64,000 nt of DNA, taken from positions 1 to 64,000 of the forward strand of contig ML986601.1 in the NCBI GenBank assembly GCA_010094045.1, given 5' to 3'. The notes beneath the pieces were generated by a model. The model saw nothing but the letters and a program-made list of their open reading frames with translations. It was not told the origin of the DNA and searched no databases. Source of the DNA: Lojkania enalia. Taxonomy: Eukaryota; Ascomycota; Dothideomycetes; Pleosporales. The translations under genes were made by a program, and so were the position numbers. Shown piece by piece: positions 24,900 to 37,216 of the stretch; the first letter of the stretch is position 1; every line of letters begins with the position of its first letter.

Positions 24900-27800
24900 A
24901 GGCGCCTTTTCCAGCCGTTAGGCTGTTAGAGGTAGTATAGAAGATAACCTTTTAGGTCTCGTATCTAAGTATCTACTACTAGTTTAAATCTTAGTAGATC
25001 TTCTTATTCTTATACTTATATATACCGATTTGTCCTTTTTTTAAAGGTTCTTATAAATCTAAGCTTTATCCGGAGTTTCGGGGTGATCGCGGTTATAAGT
25101 TATAATAAGTTCCTTAGCCTTTTTAAGGTTGTTTATATTATACTAGACGTTATATATACTTCTCTAACCTTTCTAGCGTACTAGATATTTCGGTCTACTG
25201 CTACGCTTATCGAGTCTTTATATTAGGAGTCGTTCTATTTCGTAAAATAGTACCTCTTTATCTATAGCTTTAACTAGGGCTTATTAAGGTTTAATAGCAC
25301 GTTTAAAAGGGTCTATATCCTTTAAGATAGGTTCTAGTTATAATATAGATACGACTAGATAAATCTTTAGGGTTTCTGGAAGCTTAAGTTAGTAAGTATT
25401 CTTACTAACCTTATTAATAATTTTTAATAGTATAGAACGCTAAGCGTCTAGTTTTTAATTTAAGTAACTATAGACGCGGTATCTGTAGTAGAATTTTAGT
25501 ATAGCCTAGTCTCCGACCTTAAGTTTAAGGGGTTTATATTTAAGATCGTAGGCGTACTTTATATTTATATTTGTAAAGGCGAGAGCCTTATATACTATAT
25601 CTTAATACTACTAGTATAGAGTAGTGTAATCGGTGTGCGGAATTTTGCTAAGTACTCCTAGTAGGTCGCGAGAGTTAAAGCCTTAAAGTTGTTATTATAG
25701 CGTAACCCCTATTAATATATTAGAGGATGTATTTATCGCAAATTTTACAAACGGTAGTACCTCTATCTAGTTTATATTGGGATTTATAGTGTAGAAATAT
25801 TGAAGCGCAATTTTAGCGGTTTAGTTAGTTCTTTCAGACTAACTATCGGTTTAAGGGTGCTAGGCGGTAGATATTAAGTATAATATACCGACGCTTTTAA
25901 ATATATACTTCTATAACTTATTTAAGAACTGTAGGTCCCTATTAGAGATAATATCTTTTAGTAAGCCCTATCCGTAGTTAATAAGAGCTTTAATAAGAGC
26001 AGATCCCTACTTAGCAGCTAAATAGTCTATTATCCCTGGTACGAAAAGTACCATTTTTGTTTCTTTATAAGTAGCTGTTAGTAGAGTATTAAAGCTGTAT
26101 TTGCTAGTAGGGAGTCTAGTAATAATATTAATTATAATAATAAGAAAGGGGGCTCTAGGATTAGGTATTAGTTGTAAGCTGCTATACGGTTAATACCGCT
26201 CGGTGCAATTCTATAGATAATTAGAGTAGAATCGGATATATATTTTAAGGAGCTTTACTAGCCTTTAAATAAAGACCGTATTCCTTATATATTTATAAGT
26301 TCTATAGAAGCTTTAGTAAAACTGTTAATTATGCGCGGATTGGAATATTTTATTTACTATAACCTTTAGAATATATAGTTGTTCTATACTGTCGAGTTTG
26401 TCGTAGTAGAAAATTAGTCCGTCTTTTTCGATAAAGTTTAGGCCTTTAAGCAGTCTATCTAGTTCTTCTTCGTCGTCCCTTTTACCGCGAATAACAAGCT
26501 TAACTTTCCTCTAATAGGTGTCTTTATTATAAGCTTGTTTCAAGCGGCTTTTAAAGTTATTAGTTATACTAATAAGAGAGGCGTTAAAGTAGTAAGTATA
26601 GTTAGAATATTAAGTACCTGCTTAATAGGAGCTTCGCGTTATAGGAATATATAGGGGGTATAGCTCGTCTTTATTCTGTTGCGTGGTTATACTATAAGTA
26701 TATTTAAGGTCTTCTAGTATGTTTATACTAATGTCTCTTAGATTTATCACGCTGCTAAGGCGCGAGAGTATATTAAGTACCTAATATATACGTCCTGGTC
26801 GGTATCTTATAATAAGGTTTGGAAACTATTATAGATACTGGGTATAGCAGATAAGACGTAAGTTTAACCGGTCTGCTAATAATAATATAAGGAACTTTTA
26901 GTACGCTATAGCTATAACGGTGGAATAGTCTATAAAAATATAACACTTTAGCACGCCAGCTATTAAGTGCTTAGTTTTCTTAACAAACTATACTATAGTA
27001 GACATTTTAAGTTCTGTAGGCTAATAGTTGTTCTCGGCCGGCGATAAACACTTAGAGAGAAAAAGAATAGGTTAAATAGATTCTCGAGGGAAATTCTTAA
27101 CTTTTTTCAGCTACGTAGTAGAGCTATTTTCTATATTCTCGAATCCTTCGGGAGTAGGAATATCCTCTATTATTAGTTTAGGGTCATCGACGATATAGTA
27201 TAAAAAACCTACTATTCCCCATTCTTTAGAGGCGTTGATATTACTATAAATTGGCTGATAGGGGTTAATATAGTATAGAATAGTATTTTCCCGAAACTAC
27301 TCTTATATTATATTAAAGGCTGCTTTCAGTATAGGATCTTTAGTAATTAATATAGATTCTCCAAACCTTTTATACTTAAACTTTCTAGAGGGGGCTCTCT
27401 TTAACAGCTCGGTTTTTAAATCCTAAAGCGGACTACTAAGCTAAGTATAATAGGCGGTTTTATTATAGAGGAAGTTTATAGTACTAATATATATTTCTAG
27501 TGCGGCGGCGGTCTTTAGAAATTCTAGGTTATGTAGCGCTGCTAGACGTTTATTAATTGTAGAAAGTCTAAGTACGTCGACTTTCTATCTAAAAAGGATA
27601 GCGCTTAGGTAACTAAGGTAGTACTTTTTAGCTGATAGTAAGAAGTGTAGACGGTTAAGCCGTTCGAAAAGTTTCCGCAAATAGTGTTTATATTCCTTAA
27701 GGCTGTTTAAGAAGATAATAAAATCGTCTATATAAACTTAAATAAATAGGAAGTCTTATATAATATTTTCTATTTATCTTTACACATGCTAAATACTATT

Positions 27801-29950
27801 AATATAATTTATAATCGCTACGTGCAAGAATTCTTATCTATAGTAACTATTTATTGCGAGCTTGTGTCGATCTTATTCTATAATAAGCTACTAGTAGAAA
27901 AAACTTACTCTGTTAATAACAGAGATATAGGTAGTACTCTACACTACTTAGATAATATCTAATTACTTCTTCAGCAGGTAAGAATCTTTAACTATAGCGT
28001 TATTTAGGGTCTATAGGTTAATTATAGATTAGCCTTTACGCGAGACATTACTATCCTTATTAGTAATTATCTTCTAAGCTACGAAGACCGGGCATCTAAA
28101 ATACATGTCTCAGTTCGCCTAAGATATCTTTTCTTCTTAGTAAAGTTTGTTAAAGAGTTTATTAATAAGCTTCTATTTGTCGGGCGTAAGGAGGTAGGGT
28201 TTAATATTTAGTTTTACGTTTTTCCAGCCTAGAATTAAAGGGATGTATATATGCGATTCGCTCGGGACGTTAATAGTAGTACTATAGTTAGTAAAAAGAT
28301 TTGGGAAGTCTTCTATAATTAGTGCTAGACGTTTAATATTATTGGAGCTTTTTATACTATATACGTTAACTCTATTAGGTAAGAGTATTTCGGATGCTTT
28401 AAGTAGATTGCTAATAGTAACTTACAGAGTAATATAAGGGTCGGTTCTCGTATATTCTTTAAAATATAGTAGAGAAATATATCCAAGTCGAGTCTATTAC
28501 TGAATATAGACTAGTTAGGCAGTATTATTTCTATATAAGATATATTTCGTTTTATTATTAAGAATAGTATTATAAAATCTAGCTTCTAATATATAGTTAC
28601 GCTGCCTACAAAATTTAAAGTCTACCTCTACCGGTAGTAGAGCTTTAGGTCAGAATCTCACGTATTAAGCAGCTCTGGTAGGGATAAGAATATCTTCTAC
28701 TGCTACTAGTATTATTAGGCGTATTAGGGGCAACTTTAGAGTTACTATTATAAGTATTATAGCGCTCTAGCAACGGCGTATTATTATATAGTATTTATTA
28801 AGGTTAATAACGAAGCCTTTAGGCCCGATAACATCTATACTAAGTAGTATACCCGGCTCTAAGTTATTTATAATGCATAATTCGGTATAGATCTATACTA
28901 AAATCGGTTTCCTATTTATAGTTATAGTAGGGAAGTAGATAGAGAATACAGTATATACAGAAGAATCGTATAAATCATCACCTAAACTCCTCAGTTTAAG
29001 CGGGTTACCTTCTAAAAGATATACTTTCGTATAAGGAATATATTTTATTAGGAATAAGCGGTTAACTAGTATAACTATAGCTCTAGTATTAGGCGTAATA
29101 GTTGCTAATTCCCTGTTAAGTATAAATTTAGCTTATATACGGGCGTATTACTAGCGTTTCTATCCAGTCCCTAGGTCGTACTTAGAGGTGTTAGTTAATA
29201 CTATAATATTGTAATTAGAGCAGCGCTTACTATTAATAATATTATTATATTTACTAGCTTTAACGTAATTATTAAAATAATAAGGGGTAATAGCTAGTTC
29301 TATAGTAGCTCGGGCAGAGCCTAGGGCGACCTAGGACTTACTCTATATAATACCTATTAGTTTTTTAGAAAGAAGCGTGCCCTACTAAATTAGATATAAA
29401 GGTTACTAGTTCTAGTACTAATAGTTCCGTTAAATACTATAGTTCTATTACTAGCGTTACTAGGAAGTATAGTATTTATAGTACCGTATCTTACAGCCTT
29501 TAGATATTTATACAGCTGGCTATTTAATAAGAAAGTATCTCTATATACGCGGTATTATTTCAGTAGTAGAAATAGATTACCGTCTCTTATAGTAAGGCCG
29601 ATAAATAATAGCTTTACTATAGTAAAGTCCGCGAAGACGTATAGAACGGATCTATTATTATTATAGACTGGTATAGGAAAGTTAATTTCTTCTATGTCGT
29701 CGTGAGATATAGTTCTAGTATCTCCGCCGGGTATATCCTTAAGCGGTAAAGCTTTTTAGGGTAAATCTTCCTGTAGGTACTTATTATTATTATTAACATC
29801 TTTAATACTAATTAGGTATACTCCTTATAGTTTATTAAATTGGCCTTTTTACTAGTAGCTGCTATTTCCAGCGTTTCTACTATAGTTATTTAAGTCACTT
29901 GTGTGCGGTACAGTATTTCTTTGCTAGTCTAAGGAAGTCGCCTAAGAACC
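24900..29950 (-). pseudogene. Element E pol relic (protease-RT-RNase H-integrase)
   Basis: Minus-strand blocks by descending coordinate: a protease/linker region at about 28.6-29.6 kb; RT with the VYIDDFIIFLNSLKEYKHYL box at about 27.67-27.74 kb (polymerase box intact); RNase H and linker at about 26.5-27.5 kb; integrase with ISNRDLQFL near 25.93-25.96 kb and a HPQTDSQSERTN block near 25.82-25.87 kb. The integrase Asp region reads SNRD rather than the usual SDRD, and stops are scattered through all parts. It is not functional. Confidence 0.75.
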
Positions 29951-29999
29951 TTATAAGCGTATATTATTTAGTCTCTAGTTTACTAATATTTAGTTTCCT

Positions 30000-32900
30000 C
30001 TTATAGTAAACTATACTTAGTTAGGTCGAGTTTAGCGGTAATTAATTTAATAGGGGTTTCTACTAGTAATTTAACTTTATTAAGTAGAGCTACTATACGC
30101 GGGTTAGGTATTAGAATAATTCCGAATCCCTTATATATATTCGGTTATTTAATTCGGCATATTATATACGCCGGGGCGGTAATTTAGAAAATTATTATAC
30201 CTACCTTATCTTTTAGATTAGGCTTTAGTCCGCTAGACCTTTTCCTACTATTTAAGAACTTGGAGAAACTTATTTAAACGCGTATTTAGGTCTTCTATAG
30301 AATTATTAATAGTAAGCTGAAAGCTTAAATCTAATTTGCTGTAGATTGTAGTAATCTATTTTCGGGTATTACTTAGCTTATTATAGCTAGTATCTTTTAA
30401 ATTTCGCATTACGTTTATTATAAAGATAATAATCTACTTATTATCTATTAATTCGCGTATGCCGAATCTTTTGTTCTATAAGTTCTTATATACTTCTAAG
30501 AGCGGTTTCTTATAGCGCTTTATTAAAAGTACTTTTCAATTATTAACGCTGTATCTACTATAAAGGTATTCTTTAGCGCTGGTAGAGAGCTAAGCGTTAT
30601 ACTATATTTGTACGCTTCTTTTAAGATACTTCTAAAGATTAGTATAGATAATATAGTTAGGACAAGTAATAATAGCAGCTTCTATAGATTCGATAAAATT
30701 GCGAAGGTATTTATAATAGGTTTTACCTTAGAGTATAGTAATACCGTTTATATCTACACCCTATAGCTCTAGATTAAAATAACTAATATCGTCGGGTTTA
30801 AATTTTACATCTTCTCCTATATGTTTTACCCGTGTTAGCTCTTACTACATCTCTACGTCTATTAGGAAGGTAGTATAGTATCTATTACTAACATAGAAGT
30901 CTAGTATACCTCGTCTTAAGAGAGGGGTAGTAGAAGAACGCCTTTTACCTGCGGGTGCTAGTTGTTTCTATTCTACTTCTACTGGTACTCTTAACAGTTC
31001 TCCGTAAAGCGGCTCTAGCGGGTAATATAGTTTATCTTCTTCTCGGGGTAATCGAGGTCTAGAATTAATTTCCTACCGTCGTAGCTTATACTTAACTAGG
31101 GGCTCTAGTCTATAGTACGAACACGGGGGCTTATTTTAAGCGGAAACTTCTAGACTATATTCCTAATATAGGAGGCGGGGTTTATTACGAGATTTCTAAC
31201 AGGGGGGCTAAAACTCGTTATAAGGCTTGTTATAAAGTTCTTAAGTCCTATTATAAGTATATATAATAGGTAGCTGTTATAGAATATAATAGTTATTAGT
31301 AGATTGTAGGTAAGTATTGCGAAAATATTCGTTGTTATTTTAAATAGGGTTAACAAGTTCCGGCCTATAATACTTGTTATTAGCTAGAAGGGGCGGCACC
31401 TAGTATATAGCTGTATAACGCACGGGAGCGGACTATATAGTTTATCTTTAATTATCGCCTTTATATCTACGTTTATAGAGGGCGGGGTTTTTATTTTAAT
31501 AATCGTTCTATAGTAGGTAGTAGAAGTCTTCTAGATAGGGGAGGCGTGTTAGCTGCTCGTGGTAGGAGGCGGCCTTATCTCTAATAATATGTAAATATCT
31601 CGGCTGGCGGCCGGTTAGAGGCTAATATATAGGTGGTTTACTGGTACGGTTAGTAGGTAGAGAGAGACTAGAACTAGGTTACTATAATAAGTTTTTATTT
31701 TAGCGGTCTCTATAAGGTAAGAGCGGCTGCTATTAATATAATACCTAAAGGTCCTCTCGGACGTTACTTAAGATATCTTATAAGAGGAGCTAGTAGATAT
31801 TATCTTAAACGTTATTTAAAGTATCTGTTATAGATACCCGGACGGAAAATTAGAGCTCTCTTTATAGAACTACTCTAATACTATAGAAATAGTCCTTAAA
31901 AGCCTTATACTGTTGTAGTAGGAATATATTAAGGTTTCCGCTGCTGCTGCTACTTAGATTTTACTAGTAGGAAGACCCTAAAACGTAGTATTAAGAAGGC
32001 CTTAAGGGAGCAGGCGTGGGTTATTTTCCTATACAGACTTCCGCTCTTTACTATTCTTCAATTTTCTATTACTCCTTAGGGTTATCTTATTCCGGTATGC
32101 TTAGTTATACTGGCGCTGGAACTAGTATATAGGTCAATTCTCTAAAAGTGCCGGGTATATTTATATTAAAAGATTCGTCTCTATATTTAGGCTAGTAGCT
32201 TTTAAGATATACTCTAGTTATTCTTTTAGTATTTCTAGAGGCTTCGCAGAGTTCTGGTATAGGTGTTAGGTTATAAGAGTGCTATTAACTACTCTTACCA
32301 TCTTTATCTATAGTTTCTAGTAACAGCGAATCTCGTTCTATAGTAGTATATATAGCTATTTCTCTGTCCTTCCTTAGGTTTCGCTTATACTTCCTCTTAC
32401 CAGTCTTTTATCTAGGCGAATTAGAGGTTAAATCTTAAGTAGTACTAGACTATAATTCGCCTGCTATAATCCGCTTAGATACTAGTAATAAGCGGCTACT
32501 AAAGGGGTAAGTAAAGGATAGTTAAAGTTGTAAGATGCATCTTAGTTCGCTTGCTAGACGGCTTTTTAGAGTCGATTTTAATAAGTGTCTAGGAGCTGCG
32601 CCTACTAGCAGTTGTTTAGATAGTAACTGTAAGTATAGTTAGAGCTGGCGCTCTTAGGGCCTTAATACGCTTAAGTTAAAAGGGAGTTAGAAGACTCTAT
32701 TTATCTAGTTATAATAAGCTTATATATAGGCTAATTGCTGGGTTCTTATAATAAATTCTATAATAATACTACGAACTATTTTAGTAGTAGAAGATCTATT
32801 AACTTTAACGCTCTAGTAGAATAGATAGCTAAGTTTAGAGCTTTCTTCCTCGCTAGAGCGTCTATATAATGCGGCTTCCACTTCCTTAAGGGCGGTAAGG

Positions 32901-33750
32901 AGGCTGTATAGGTTAAGGACTGCTCTAATTCGTTCCTACTCTAATAGTTAAATAATCTATTAATGTGTAGGTTCTTTAGATATAAATATTACTAATTAGC
33001 AGGCGGTCTAGAGTATTCTTAATAATAGTATAGGGGGAAAGGGTTCCTCTTTAGGTAGGCTTTTACTTTCAGGCTCCCTTATAGGGGCGCACTCTATACG
33101 TTCCTCTTCTACTAGGTTGATAATAGTTTAATATAGAAGAGGTAAAACAAGGAATTGCTAATTTATAGATAACGTAACAGAACTCTCTATTTAGATCTTT
33201 ATATTATACAGGAATTCGCCGGAATTCTTAGAGTATTAAGTTTTCGATTATATAGTATAATAGCGATTAATTATTACTTAGAAGGAAAGGGTATTTTCCT
33301 AACTTCCGATTTCTATAGAAGATACTTGCTAGTAGGGAAACTACCAGCGTAGTATTTGTTAACAATATACTAGCGTAACTTCTATTCAGTATAGATAGGC
33401 TTAGAAAGTATTATTAGAGTTCGCCAGTTAAGGCGGGACTATATACTTAATCCGTTTCTATAGGTTAGTATAATATAATATAGGGGGAGCTCAACTTTAT
33501 TGTAACTCCGCTAGTATATAGTTGCCTGGTGGAGGGCTGATCGTAGCGGAAACGTAACCGACTAAGGGAAGACGTCTGCCTCTACTAATAGAATTCTTAA
33601 TAGTAGTAGTATCCTTTTACAATAAATAATCGAATCTTTAGTTATTACTTAAATTGCTGTAGGGAATACCTGCGTATTAGAAAATTACTAAAGGGATATA
33701 GTTGATACTTTTTAATAGTAGATTCAACGTCGCTATAATTGTAGAATTGT
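30000..33750 (-). pseudogene. Element E 5' coding region (gag-like, decayed)
   Basis: Between the primer-binding site and pol, the minus strand carries protein-like but stop-ridden sequence. Examples are a charged stretch near 32.8-33.1 kb (EEERIECAPIREPE, SLLTALKEVEAALYRRSSEEE) and the 68-codon open piece at 31150-31356. Its position is that of gag. I could not identify a CCHC knuckle, so the gag call rests on position only. Confidence 0.45.
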
Positions 33751-33807
33751 ATTAAAATTTAGAGTAGAGAATAGTATTTAGAGAGACCAGTCTGGTTAAC
33801 AAATAAA

Positions 33808-33819
33808 GCTTAGCTACCA
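33808..33819 (-). other. tRNA primer-binding site of element E
   Basis: On the minus strand this is TGGTAGCTAAGC, three bases after the 5' LTR. It is complementary to a tRNA 3' end reading GCTTAGCTACCA, as expected for tRNA-primed reverse transcription. The tRNA species was not identified. Confidence 0.65.
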
Positions 33820-33822
33820 GCT

Positions 33823-33948
33823 TGATATGGTTCGGTACGAAGACATGGATTAAAGAAGTATTATATTATTGTTCTTCTTCTCTAGTACTTAAGCTACCCT
33901 ATATAGTATCGCTGTTAAGCCCGCTAGTCAGCGGCAGGTTCCGTACCA
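33823..33948 (-). repeat. 5' LTR of element E
   Basis: This 126-bp repeat of 20829-20954 retains canonical TG...CA ends (TGATATGG...CCGTACCA on plus). It is followed by AATAT (33949-33953), the target duplication. Confidence 0.85.
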
Positions 33949-33953
33949 AATAT

Positions 33954-35000
33954 AGCTAAATATAGTAGAAGAGGGTTCTAATAAAGAGGGTAAGAATACT
34001 ACTCTTTTATAAATATATACTACAGCCTGTAAGAGGTTTAGTTAATATCTAGATTTAAATATTTATATAATATTACCTTTTATAAAAAGTATTAGTTATA
34101 TTTTTCGCGTTCTTTATAAACTATATAGTAAGTTTAAGTCTATTATTCTTATTTAAAAATACTATTACTATAATATCCTATAATTCTTTTAGTTAGTAGA
34201 GTCTAGTATAAGATAGTCTTTTTCACCAACAAACCTTATAGTATAGGCCTTTTCTAGAGCTCCTTCTAGCTGATAATTTAATATACTCTCTAATTCGAGC
34301 GGAAGAATATATAATTACTAGGATTAGGGTCTAGTTTAATACTCTAGTTCCTAGCGAAGAGTATTTAAACTAGTCTACCTTCTACAGCTGTTTAGTAAAA
34401 TAGTATAGATAATTCCTATCTATATACTATTATACTCTTTTTCTCTTAGACATCTTCAGCTTATCTTTTAAGAAACTATATATAAACTAAGTCTAGCAGT
34501 TAACTATAGTAAAGTAAGAGCTAGTAGTAGTTAAATATACCTACGTAACCGACCTCTATATATACTCTAATATTAGGTTATTTTTATAGGCTCGTAGCTA
34601 GGCTCTAGTAAAGTTGTTCTAGTAGTTTTAAATACTTTTAATATATAGAGGTATCTAGCTGTCTTTATCCTCGTCTATATTACTACTAGGGTTATTATAT
34701 CCTCTCTACTTATTTATACCGAGTGCTATATACCTTATAAAGTCTTTTATCTATTTTAAGCTGTAGACTGAAACTGTTAGATTTAACTTTAAGTTGTCTT
34801 CTATAATCTAGTTCTAGAGAGCTAATTATCTCTAATAATTTCGCTTTATCCTATCTTTAAGGCCCTTTAGTACTAGCTTATTGTTGATAATTCCTATATC
34901 CTTTTAAGCGCCCCTCACCCTCGCTCGAATAAAATGTACTTCGGGATTCTTCCCTCTTACTATACTCTAGCTAGAGAAGAGACGTAATAATATTAAATAT
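33954..35000. other. AT-rich repeat-derived tail of the RIP island
   Basis: TpA-rich sequence continues after element E with no domain I recognise. CpA and TpG return from about 34.9-35.05 kb (for example GTCACATAGAATGAG), marking the end of the RIP-affected block. Confidence 0.55.
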
Positions 35001-35699
35001 GCTGCAAGCAAGATAAATAGTATAAGGATATTCGACTGAACTTAAAGAAAGAGAATAAAGGGTCACATAGAATGAGAAGACCGTTTTAATATTGAAAACC
35101 CGCATTAACTGAAGATGCTAGAGGGAAGGCCAGACTGTATTTCCTCAACATGAAATGAGTGACATGGAGAGGACGCCCTTATATATATGATCCAACCACC
35201 ATTATCCCATCTAGACAGCTATGCCCAAGGGGCCTCATCCTATTGCATTAGCAAGCCGCCGGCGGTGAATTACCTCCAGCCGCTCTATGAAGGGGATCCC
35301 GAAACTGGGACCCCTAACAAGGTCGCGTTGACTTGACATTTTTCTCATCGCATACTGCGTGGCTGCTCAGATGACGAGGGGCCCAGAACCGGGACCGCGA
35401 GTGTGAGACTGAGCGACAGCATGAACAGCCTGAGGCAACCAGATTCGAACGTGAGCGACCATGATTGAGTTTGAGGTGGCCGTGAGCAAGCGTGAGTTGA
35501 GGCGGTGCAATCGTGAGCGTATTGAGCCGAGGTTGAGCCGAGTAAGATTTTGCTGAGTCAACGTGGCTGTATCGACGACCCGAATTGGGACGTGGGCGCG
35601 GGCACTTTGTCCCCGGTAATAGCCGAATATCTAACGTGACAAGAGTAGGTATCAAGACTGGCTAGGGAAGAAAGTGGACGGCGAGGCATCTTAGCTACT

Positions 35700-36115
35700 C
35701 CTAAACACCCAAGATATTATATCGCGAATGACAAGAACAAATGCATCAAAGTGCTAAATCGGGAGATGAAGAGGCTGAAAGGGAGTCTTGATTCTGCGCA
35801 CACAACGACCAAAGACGCTCAGGTACATCTCCAAGACGTGGAGTCGAAGACCATAACTCCATCACTCAGACTAATCATAAATTGGTACATAAGAACAAGC
35901 AAGACCTAGAGAACCAACTAGCCTCAACACCGAGACACAATGACCGACATGAGAAAGCAACTCAACAAAAGTGAGGCTCTAGTCGCCACACTCATGCTTC
36001 AAACGCCTGATAATTCCCGCGAATTAACCCAATTTCGAAGCTCGCTGAAATTTACCTAGACTAGTGAGGGAAGCAAGGAACGAGTTGACTCACTTCCATT
36101 CCGCTAGTTCTAGTC
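35700..36115 (+). pseudogene. Frame-shifted coiled-coil, gag-like relic
   Basis: Three short plus-strand frames follow each other with shifts: NREMKRLKGSLDSA..KDAQVHLQDVESK (from about 35.73 kb), then LVHKNKQDLENQLAS (about 35.88 kb), then MRKQLNKSEALVATL...NSRELTQFRSSLKF (about 35.95-36.06 kb, ending in TAG). A heptad-rich N-terminus followed by a RELTQFRSSLKF-like segment resembles the start of the capsid region in fungal Gypsy gag proteins. It is not TpA-converted, so it decayed by indels, not RIP. Identification as gag is an inference. Confidence 0.4.
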
Positions 36116-36830
36116 TCTTTAACATATCACACTATTCTTCAATTCGCCAACACTTCCATTAGCTAACTGCTTGCCGAGACTCATTTTAAAGTCCCGTCCA
36201 TGTACTAACTAGAAAATGTTCAAAATATTTTACTCAGCGACTAAAAATTCAATCGGTGGGGCTTCCTACTTAGAATGCATCGCATGAGTCTGCTGTTTCG
36301 ATCCCCCATAAACCATGCATAAACATATTTTGTAAGAAACTCCATCATGACACTAGCCAGCAAGTGTTCTACTTGTTCCTGATTACATATATTTCCAATT
36401 TACGAATGGCAGAGACGCATCAAGCATGCTTCTCGCACTAAGTCGCTAATGTATATTGATGGAGCTTGGATAGTAGATGTTCTTAGACCGAATTTCCACT
36501 TTGATCAATTCGTAGCACTTATATATTCTGTAGTATATGCTTGGATATCATACTTGCCAATAAAATCATACAATCCCCAGAACCTCCTTTCATCTACTCG
36601 ATCTCTCAATCAAAATCCCCTATTCTACGAGTCCATCGCATATTCCAGGAATAATACTATCTAGTTTGTCCAGCTCATAAAAATATCCCCGTCTCACCTC
36701 ACCATACAACTTCCAAACAGCACCAGCACACTTATTTGTATACAGCAGATAATTAGCCAATCAGCCTGTTGGATATTCACTCCCAGACAAGAGATTGACT
36801 CAAGCAGAACACCGTAGTAGCACTCTATCC

Positions 36831-36850
36831 AAAAAAAAAAAAAAAAAAAA
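36831..36850. repeat. A20 tract
   Basis: An uninterrupted run of 20 adenines. Confidence 0.95.
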
Positions 36851-37189
36851 CCATCCACCATATTTAATTCAAGTCCTAGTTCAGTTAAGTAGTAGATTAA
36901 GATTAAGTCACCCTCAATGTTCATTCAAACCGATATACATCTATCATAATCCTTTCTAGCTTACAAAAGTGAATATTCCCGCGTCAGCCCACTATATAAT
37001 TCCTAAATAACAACATGACCGTCCGCTCACAGAACCAGAGCCCCCTAAATCCCAAATCAGTAAAGGCATAATATCTATCTAAATAGCCCAGCCACACATA
37101 CCAGCCTCTCATCAAAAATGCTCTCTCCCTAGTATCCCATGCCATCCAAAATCTATCTCCGAAAATTGCCACAGCCAGCCAACTACCCC

Positions 37190-37216
37190 AAAAAAAAAAA
37201 AAAAAAAAAAAAAAAA
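37190..37216. repeat. A27 tract
   Basis: An uninterrupted run of 27 adenines, 340 bp downstream of the A20 tract and in the same orientation. Confidence 0.95.

Larger units (their letters stand above)
20829..33948 (-). mobile_element. 13.1-kb Ty3/Gypsy-type element E with an extra 3' ORF
   Basis: This is a complete but inactivated LTR element on the minus strand. It has 126-bp TG...CA LTRs, a perfect 5-bp target duplication AATAT (20824-20828, 33949-33953), a primer-binding site next to the 5' LTR and a polypurine tract next to the 3' LTR. RT (YIDD box, about 27.7 kb) precedes integrase (HPQTD..SERTN block, about 25.85 kb), which is Ty3/Gypsy order. At 13.1 kb it is about twice the 5-7 kb of typical fungal Gypsy elements. 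The excess lies in a 5' region (about 30-33.8 kb) and in about 3.5 kb of coding-like sequence downstream of integrase. It is less TpA-saturated than A-C, suggesting a later insertion or weaker RIP. Confidence 0.85.

Noticed and set aside
31150..31356. 68-codon minus-strand ORF as an independent membrane protein
   Set aside because: It is a stop-free patch in element E's 5' coding region; the hydrophobicity comes from RIP-driven AT-rich codons.
1..35000. Centromere call for the AT-rich block
   Set aside because: Nested RIP-mutated retroelements are compatible with a centromere but equally with any heterochromatic island; nothing in the sequence decides it.
35314..35655. 113-codon minus-strand ORF as a gene
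   Set aside because: Low-complexity His/Ser/Arg-rich translation with no domain, overlapped by another frame; likely chance in GC-richer border DNA.
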